Shown: positions 12,478 through 15,841 of the stretch, piece after piece
How positions within the stretch are numbered: the first letter of the stretch is position 1
Layout: each line of letters begins with the position of its first letter
Assembly: GCA_041645555.1 (NCBI GenBank)
Contig: JBAZPX010000023.1
Coordinates: 1-15,841, forward strand
Source of the DNA: JAQTRU01 sp041645555
Lineage (GTDB): Bacteria; Patescibacteriota; Patescibacteriia; Patescibacteriales; JAQTRU01
Direction of reading: 5' to 3'
Length of the DNA stretch: 15,841 nt
Translations under genes and position numbers: made by a program
The notes under the pieces: generated by a model
Database searches by the model: none
Told to the model about the DNA's origin: nothing
What the model saw: the letters and a program-made list of their open reading frames with translations, nothing else

Positions 12478-12828
12478 ATGAGACATAGAAAGAAAGGAAA
12501 AACTTTAGACAGAAAAAAAGAACCGAGGGAAGCGATGCTTAAAAATCTAGCTTCCAGCGTTTTAATATATGAGAAAGTAAAAACTACGCAAGCCAAAGCC
12601 AAGGCCGTAAAGCCTTTGGTTGAAAAAATGATTTCCGCGGCCAAAATCGGCGATTTAACCGCCAGAAGAAAATTAATTGAGGCTTTGCCGCAAAAAATGG
12701 CGATTAAAAAAGCGATGGAAGTTTTGGGCTCCAGATATAAAGAAAGGAAAGGCGGTTATACGCGGACTATTAAATTAGGCAAAAGGCAGGGCGATGGGGC
12801 GGACATGGTGCAAATAGAGCTGGTATAG
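12478..12828 (+). CDS. rplQ: Ribosomal protein L17
   Basis: This complete L17 is 116 residues. L17 lies near the peptide exit tunnel of the 50S subunit. The start MRHRKKGKTLDRKKEPREAM and LKNLASSVLIYEKVKTTQAK (21-40) are typical, followed by AVKPLVEKMI and the C-terminal RYKERKGGYTRTIKLGKRQG (86-105) with DMVQIELV at the end. Its place directly after rpoA is the standard bacterial order. ATG at 12478 follows repeat sequence without a Shine-Dalgarno. Confidence 0.97.
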   Translation: MRHRKKGKTLDRKKEPREAMLKNLASSVLIYEKVKTTQAKAKAVKPLVEKMISAAKIGDLTARRKLIEALPQKMAIKKAMEVLGSRYKERKGGYTRTIKLGKRQGDGADMVQIELV

Positions 12829-12868
12829 TTACAGATTGCAAATTGATTACAAATTTTACAAATAATAT

Positions 12869-13225
12869 ATGGAAAGAAAATTACATAAAATTGATGCTAC
12901 TAACAAAGCAGTTGGCCGGATAGCTAGCCAGATTGCGGTTTTATTGAGGGGGAAAAATAAGCCTGGATTTGAGCCGCGGCTTGATAATGGGGATATAGTC
13001 GAAGTGGCCAATATTGATAAATTAAAATTTACGGGGAAAAAGTTAGACCAAAAAAATTATTTCAGATACTCCGGCTATCCGGGAGGCTTAAAAACAGAAA
13101 GCATGAGGAAGCTTAGGCAGTCACGGCCGGACGGATCGGCGGAAATTCTAAGAAGAGCGGTTAGAGAAATGCTGCCGCCAATTAAATTCAGGGGGGCGAT
13201 GCTTAAAAGACTGATTGTTAAATAA
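12869..13225 (+). CDS. rplM: Ribosomal protein L13, short form
   Basis: The 118-residue protein carries the L13 core: KIDATNKAVGRIASQIAVLL (7-26), RGKNKPGFEP, VANIDKLKFTGKKLDQKNYF and SGYPGGLKTESM, then ILRRAVREMLPPIKFRGAML. L13 is an early-binding 50S protein. It is about 24 residues shorter than the usual 142: the N-terminal arm and the C-terminal tail after the LK-V motif are both missing. The last codons and TAA overlap the start of an AT-rich 16-bp tandem repeat, so repeat expansion may have set the C-terminal end. rpsI follows after 127 bp, the usual L13-S9 pair. Confidence 0.96.
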   Translation: MERKLHKIDATNKAVGRIASQIAVLLRGKNKPGFEPRLDNGDIVEVANIDKLKFTGKKLDQKNYFRYSGYPGGLKTESMRKLRQSRPDGSAEILRRAVREMLPPIKFRGAMLKRLIVK

Positions 13226-13352
13226 TAAAATAACAAAATAATAAAATAACAAAATAATAAAAATAGTAAGGAATGTGCGGGTTAGCTGTTCAGATAAAAG
13301 AGTTATCAGGTTTATAATTTTTATATTATTTTATTTTTATATTATTTAATAT
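13222..13352. repeat. AT-rich inverted repeat pair with no cargo gene (rplM-rpsI spacer)
   Basis: ATAATAAAATAACAAA is repeated exactly at 13222-13237 and 13238-13253, with a partial third unit to 13266. The right arm (13312-13352) contains a 30-bp stretch identical to 4836-4865, the right arm of the first S23 cassette. The two arms are roughly inverted and enclose only about 45 bases (13267-13311) with no ORF. Confidence 0.6.
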
Positions 13353-13799
13353 ATGGTAGAAAAAAAGATGACCAAAAATGAAGAAAAGAAAGATGAGCCT
13401 ATTAAGTTTAAGGGCAAATTTATAAAAGCGATCGGCCGGAGAAAGACTTCTTCCGCGCAGGCAAGGTTATATAAAGACGGCCGCGGGGTTATTATAGTTA
13501 ATGGTTTAAAAATAAGCCAGTACTTTAGCGAGGGCGAAGCCGCAGTTGCCGTTCAGTCGCTTAAATTAGTCGGTCGCTTAAAAGATTTTGATTTTTCTAT
13601 TTCAGTAAGGGGTAGCGGGAAGTGCGCGCAGGCCGAAGCGGTCAGGCACGCCATAACCAGGGCTTTAATTATTTTTGATAAAGAAATGAAGCCGGCTTTA
13701 AAAGTTAAGGGATTTTTAACTAGAGACGCCCGCAAGGTAGAAAGAAAGAAACCGGGTTTGAAAAAAGCCAGAAGGGCGCCCCAGTGGTCGAAACGTTAA
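13353..13799 (+). CDS. rpsI: Ribosomal protein S9
   Basis: Complete S9, 148 residues, with a charged N-terminal extension of about 20 residues (MVEKKMTKNEEKKDEPIKFK). The core is IKAIGRRKTSSAQARLYKDG (25-44), GVIIVNG, SVRGSGKCAQAEAVRHAITR, LTRDARKVERKKPGLKKARR and the invariant end QWSKR, whose last Arg contacts P-site tRNA. An internal ATG six codons in (MTKNEEK) is an alternative start. The preceding spacer is AT-rich repeat and gives no Shine-Dalgarno. A terminator follows 24 bases after the stop, closing the ribosomal cluster. Confidence 0.97.
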   Translation: MVEKKMTKNEEKKDEPIKFKGKFIKAIGRRKTSSAQARLYKDGRGVIIVNGLKISQYFSEGEAAVAVQSLKLVGRLKDFDFSISVRGSGKCAQAEAVRHAITRALIIFDKEMKPALKVKGFLTRDARKVERKKPGLKKARRAPQWSKR

Positions 13800-13823
13800 A
13801 CTTAAAAATAAAATAGGAAAATA

Positions 13824-13857
13824 TAAAAACAGCGGTCTGATATGGCTGCTGTTTTTT
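13824..13857 (+). terminator. Intrinsic terminator closing the ribosomal cluster
   Basis: AAAAACAGC (13825-13833) pairs with GCTGTTTTT (13848-13856); the stem extends inward through GGTC/GGCT with two wobbles to a 6-nt loop. The T-run overlaps the stem and continues to TTTTTTG. Confidence 0.8.
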
Positions 13858-13983
13858 GTTTTAGGTTGTCATTTTTAAAGATAACAGAAGGATAATAAAA
13901 TTAAAATACTAATTTGCAGGGCCAAGCTCCCTCAAGAAGAGCAGTTATTGTTTTTCCCAAATGCTTGTGGATAACTTTTGGTT

Positions 13984-14074
13984 CCGCCCTTAAATTCCTT
14001 ATAATCCTTAGCCATATAATTGCCGTGCGATTAATATTATTGCCATAAACCATATTAAGGGGCGGGATTTTTTT
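13984..14074 (+). ncRNA. Candidate small RNA end or long-loop terminator
   Basis: CCGCCCTTAA (13984-13993) is complementary, with one bulged G, to TTAAGGGGCGG (14055-14065), and GGATTTTTTT follows. The 61-nt interior has smaller AT-rich pairings. The T-run suggests that a transcript ends here, well after the ribosomal terminator, so a separate RNA may exist. No promoter is clear upstream; TTGTCA (13866-13871) with GATAAT (13891-13896) is a weak guess. Confidence 0.3.
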
Positions 14075-14179
14075 GTTTAAAATAAGCTGATTTTCTCAAG
14101 GAAAAACTCAATTTTTTGCTTCCCGTCGGGCTAATAGTTGCCTGGGAAAGAATACTTGCAAGAAATACCAGACTTATGT

Positions 14180-14208
14180 TTTAAAATGTTGATAATTTGT
14201 GGTATAAT
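14180..14208 (+). promoter_or_regulatory. Extended -10 promoter for the surface-protein gene
   Basis: TGGTATAAT ends at 14208: TATAAT at 14203-14208 preceded by the TG of an extended -10. The -35 position (14180-14185, TTTAAA) is poor. Expected start is about 14215, giving a leader of about 215 nt before the ATG at 14431. Confidence 0.6.
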
Positions 14209-14229
14209 TGTTGATAAGAACATTATGGC

Positions 14230-14338
14230 AACAAGCCGATAAGATGAGGGCGTTAATAGACGCTCTTAATCTTGGCTCCGCCCCCTCGCGAAAGACGGGG
14301 GAGGAGAATTCTCTTATTTTAGATATGAGATTCTTGTT
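14230..14338 (+). ncRNA. Structured 5' leader or small RNA (three hairpins and a closing stem)
   Basis: The closing stem AACAAG (14230-14235) / CTTGTT (14333-14338) encloses three hairpins. First, AAGATGAGGGCGT with ACGCTCTT and ATCTT (14241-14273). Second, CTCCGCCCCC with GGGGGAGGAG (14276-14306, one G-A mismatch). Third, GAATTCTC with GAGATTC (14306-14333, one bulge). It lies between the extended -10 promoter and the surface-protein gene. It matches no RNA family I can name and could also be one more palindromic repeat. Confidence 0.35.
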
Positions 14339-14430
14339 ATGGTTATAATAAAAATTTTAAATCATTTGATAGTCTAAAAATAAAAATTTAAATTTTCTGC
14401 CTGCAAAGGCGGATAGATAAAAGCAACCCC

Positions 14431-15841
14431 ATGCTTATTCAAAATAAACAAGAGGAATATAAAAAATTAATTCCTCTGCGTCGTTTAGCTAAGGAGGTGC
14501 CGTATAAGGTTACCTATCTTTCTCTTTTAGTGCAAAGAGGAAAACTGCGGGCGGAAAAAATCGGTCGGAATTACTTTACCAGCCGCGAGTGGTTTAATGA
14601 GTATTTAGAAATGCATGCCCGGGATGAAAAGATAGAAAAGGCGGAAGAAGGGCGGACGGAGAAAGCGGAAGAAAAATCCCCCAACTCCTTTACCGAAAGG
14701 GGGCAAGAATTGGATTTGTCCGTTCTAGAAAAAGCGGATAAGAAAAATGAAATTTTAAGCAATTGGAGCGAGCAGGCCGATAAAGAACAAGAGAATATTA
14801 TAAGCGAGACGAAGGACGCTTCTTCTTTTATTTCAGTGAATAATTTTTTTAATGAAATAAATAGTTTAGTGGCTAAATCTTGGCGGAAAAAATTAGCAGT
14901 CATTTGCTATGTTGGCTTGGTGGCTGCTTTTTCTTTTTCCCTTTTTGCCCCGGGCGCTTCCGCTTCTTTTGCAACCATGTTGGATAAAACTTTATCCGCG
15001 CCGGTAGAAGCGACGCAAGCTATGGTAAGGGCGGCCGGAGAAGCGGTGAGAGAGACGAGCCGGATGATAGCTCAAGGTCCGGCTGGCCAGGTTGTTGGCG
15101 GCCGCGTTGCCGGCACAAGCGAGAAAGACGACGGAAATTCGGTTGTTAATAGTATTTTGGCTTTTGCCGATAAAACGGCGGAAAAGGGCAGCGAGGCCTG
15201 GGAAGCGGTTAAATCCGGCACGGTTGGGATTTTCGAGGATTTAGCGCAGGCGCAAAAAGATTTATCAATTAAACTTAATGATAAAGTGGCTAAGCTTACC
15301 GTGGCTGGCGCCGGCCAGGTAAAGGGAATTTCTGAGACCGGGGGAGTAAAATTAGCCAGCGCTTTTTCCAATTTTTATAATAGGGTCGTAGATTTTTTTA
15401 CCCCTGATTCTTTAAAGGAAGATTCCGGCCAGGGAGAGGAAGCGCCAGAGACTCCAGAAGAAAGCCCTTCAACAGGCTCAGGTCAGGGAACGACTCAGAC
15501 CTCCCCTCCTTCTGCTCCTGTTTCTACTCCCAAAGTTACCATTCCCACTCCGGCTAAAAAATCAACGGCTGGAACAACCTCTACAACTCCGGGCGCTAAA
15601 GCCACAACCGCTTCCCCCGCGACTATCCCCGCTCAAATTGTTGTCCAGCCTCAGACTACGGTTTTATCATCCTCGGGCGGGGGAACCTCGGTGGCGGGAA
15701 ATCTATCAGTCCAGGGCGCAGCCACTTTCAACGATAACCTGACGGTTGATGATAATTTGACAGTTAAAGGCGTAATTTACGGCGGCAGCCCGGTAGAAAT
15801 CGCGGGCGGACTAAAAGTAAGCGGCAACGCTGAATTTACTG
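14431..15841 (+). CDS. Large surface protein: N-terminal HTH, one TM, fibre-like repeats (3' end outside window)
   Basis: The frame from ATG 14431 is open to the window edge, at least 470 residues. Residues 14-60 (IPLRRLAKEVPYKVTYLSLL, then GKLRAEKIGRNYFTSREWF) form an excisionase/MerR-like helix-turn-helix. A charged Glu/Lys linker (64-150) follows. Residues 154-172 (KLAVICYVGLVAAFSFSLFA) are a membrane segment, followed by PGASAS. An Ala-rich, probably helical region (180-320) leads to a Pro/Thr/Ser linker (335-410) that includes PSTGSGQG. From about 420 come beta-type repeats such as GNLSVQGAATFNDNLTVDDN and GGLKVSGNAEFT, like those in fibre- or adhesin-type CPR surface proteins. The HTH should be cytoplasmic and the repeats outside. 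A promoter and structured leader precede it. Function is unproven. Confidence 0.82.
   Translation, partial: MLIQNKQEEYKKLIPLRRLAKEVPYKVTYLSLLVQRGKLRAEKIGRNYFTSREWFNEYLEMHARDEKIEKAEEGRTEKAEEKSPNSFTERGQELDLSVLEKADKKNEILSNWSEQADKEQENIISETKDASSFISVNNFFNEINSLVAKSWRKKLAVICYVGLVAAFSFSLFAPGASASFATMLDKTLSAPVEATQAMVRAAGEAVRETSRMIAQGPAGQVVGGRVAGTSEKDDGNSVVNSILAFADKTAEKGSEAWEAVKSGTVGIFEDLAQAQKDLSIKLNDKVAKLTVAGAGQVKGISETGGVKLASAFSNFYNRVVDFFTPDSLKEDSGQGEEAPETPEESPSTGSGQGTTQTSPPSAPVSTPKVTIPTPAKKSTAGTTSTTPGAKATTASPATIPAQIVVQPQTTVLSSSGGGTSVAGNLSVQGAATFNDNLTVDDNLTVKGVIYGGSPVEIAGGLKVSGNAEFT
15465..15489 (+). repeat. PSxxSGQG-encoding element, copy 2 (in the surface-protein linker)
   Basis: CCCTTCAACAGGCTCAGGTC plus AGGGA matches the alaS copy at 8765-8789 at 20 of 25 positions and is read in the same frame (PSTGSGQG, residues 346-353). 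It lies in the flexible Pro/Thr/Ser linker. Confidence 0.6.

Larger units (their letters stand above)
13858..14430. other. Gene-free intergenic region with RNA-like structure
   Basis: No coding frame here can be supported on either strand. It contains a lone perfect DnaA-box nonamer (TGTGGATAA, 13966-13974), a long-range inverted pair followed by a T7 run (13984-14074), an extended -10 promoter (14203-14208), a multi-hairpin leader (14230-14338), and a small GCCT/AGGC hairpin (14399-14410) before the next start codon. No tRNA, SRP, tmRNA or RNase P signature is recognised. Confidence 0.6.

Noticed and set aside
13222..13266. CRISPR-like array
   Set aside because: The units are 16-bp AT-only tandem repeats without spacers, and no cas gene is present.
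13966..13974. Replication origin, from a perfect DnaA box
   Set aside because: Only one box was found, with no dnaA or dnaN nearby and no box cluster; a single nonamer in this length can occur by chance.
14571..15371. Minus-strand frames of about 100 codons opposite the surface-protein gene
   Set aside because: Shadows of the open + frame starting at 14431, which has clear domain structure.

Overview
The window looks like a piece of a Candidate Phyla Radiation (Patescibacteria, Parcubacteria-like) chromosome. This is judged from content, not from a database search. The signs are a short alanyl-tRNA synthetase without the C-terminal domain, zinc-binding (C+) L36 and S4, trimmed L13, lysine/glutamate-rich tails on S11 and RNA polymerase alpha, AT-rich spacers full of inverted repeats, and a large surface protein that starts with a helix-turn-helix module. 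All genes are on the + strand and TGA acts as a stop.

Layout. 1-116 is the acidic C-terminal tail of DnaK. 117-688 is a compact repeat-bounded cassette carrying a DUF559 endonuclease-like gene that starts right at the dnaK stop. 751-1151 holds two overlapping small membrane-protein genes, the second only 51 codons, closed by a strong terminator. 1246-3108 holds a DUF3467 protein and a PurF-like phosphoribosyltransferase whose glutaminase half has lost its nucleophile; a terminator follows. 3172-4342 is dnaJ, preceded by a 61-bp palindromic insertion bounded by an 18-bp direct copy of the dnaJ start region. 4397-4875 and 6441-6915 are two four-helix-bundle (S23/IVP family) genes, each between its own pair of AT-rich inverted repeats. 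Between them lie an HtrA-type protease and a small thioredoxin-like protein. alaS fills 6960-8924.

A near-consensus sigma70 promoter at 8930-8958 opens a translation and transcription cluster: infA, rpmJ, rpsM, rpsK, rpsD, rpoA, rplQ, rplM, rpsI (9062-13799), closed by a terminator at 13824-13857. A 631-bp gene-free stretch follows, with a possible small-RNA terminator, an extended -10 promoter and a multi-hairpin leader. The leader runs into an open-ended gene (14431 to the window edge) for a protein with an N-terminal HTH, one membrane segment, a Pro/Thr/Ser linker and the start of beta-rich fibre-like repeats.

The genes form two functional blocks: protein quality control (DnaK, DnaJ, HtrA, thioredoxin-like) and the alpha/S13 ribosomal block. 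The least ordinary items are an RNA polymerase alpha whose C-terminal DNA-binding domain is absent and replaced by an acidic tail with an AT-hook motif, the active-site-dead glutaminase on an otherwise intact PurF, and a set of spacer elements that share one architecture (short degenerate units in inverted order) but differ in sequence, some of which carry DUF559 or S23 genes as cargo.
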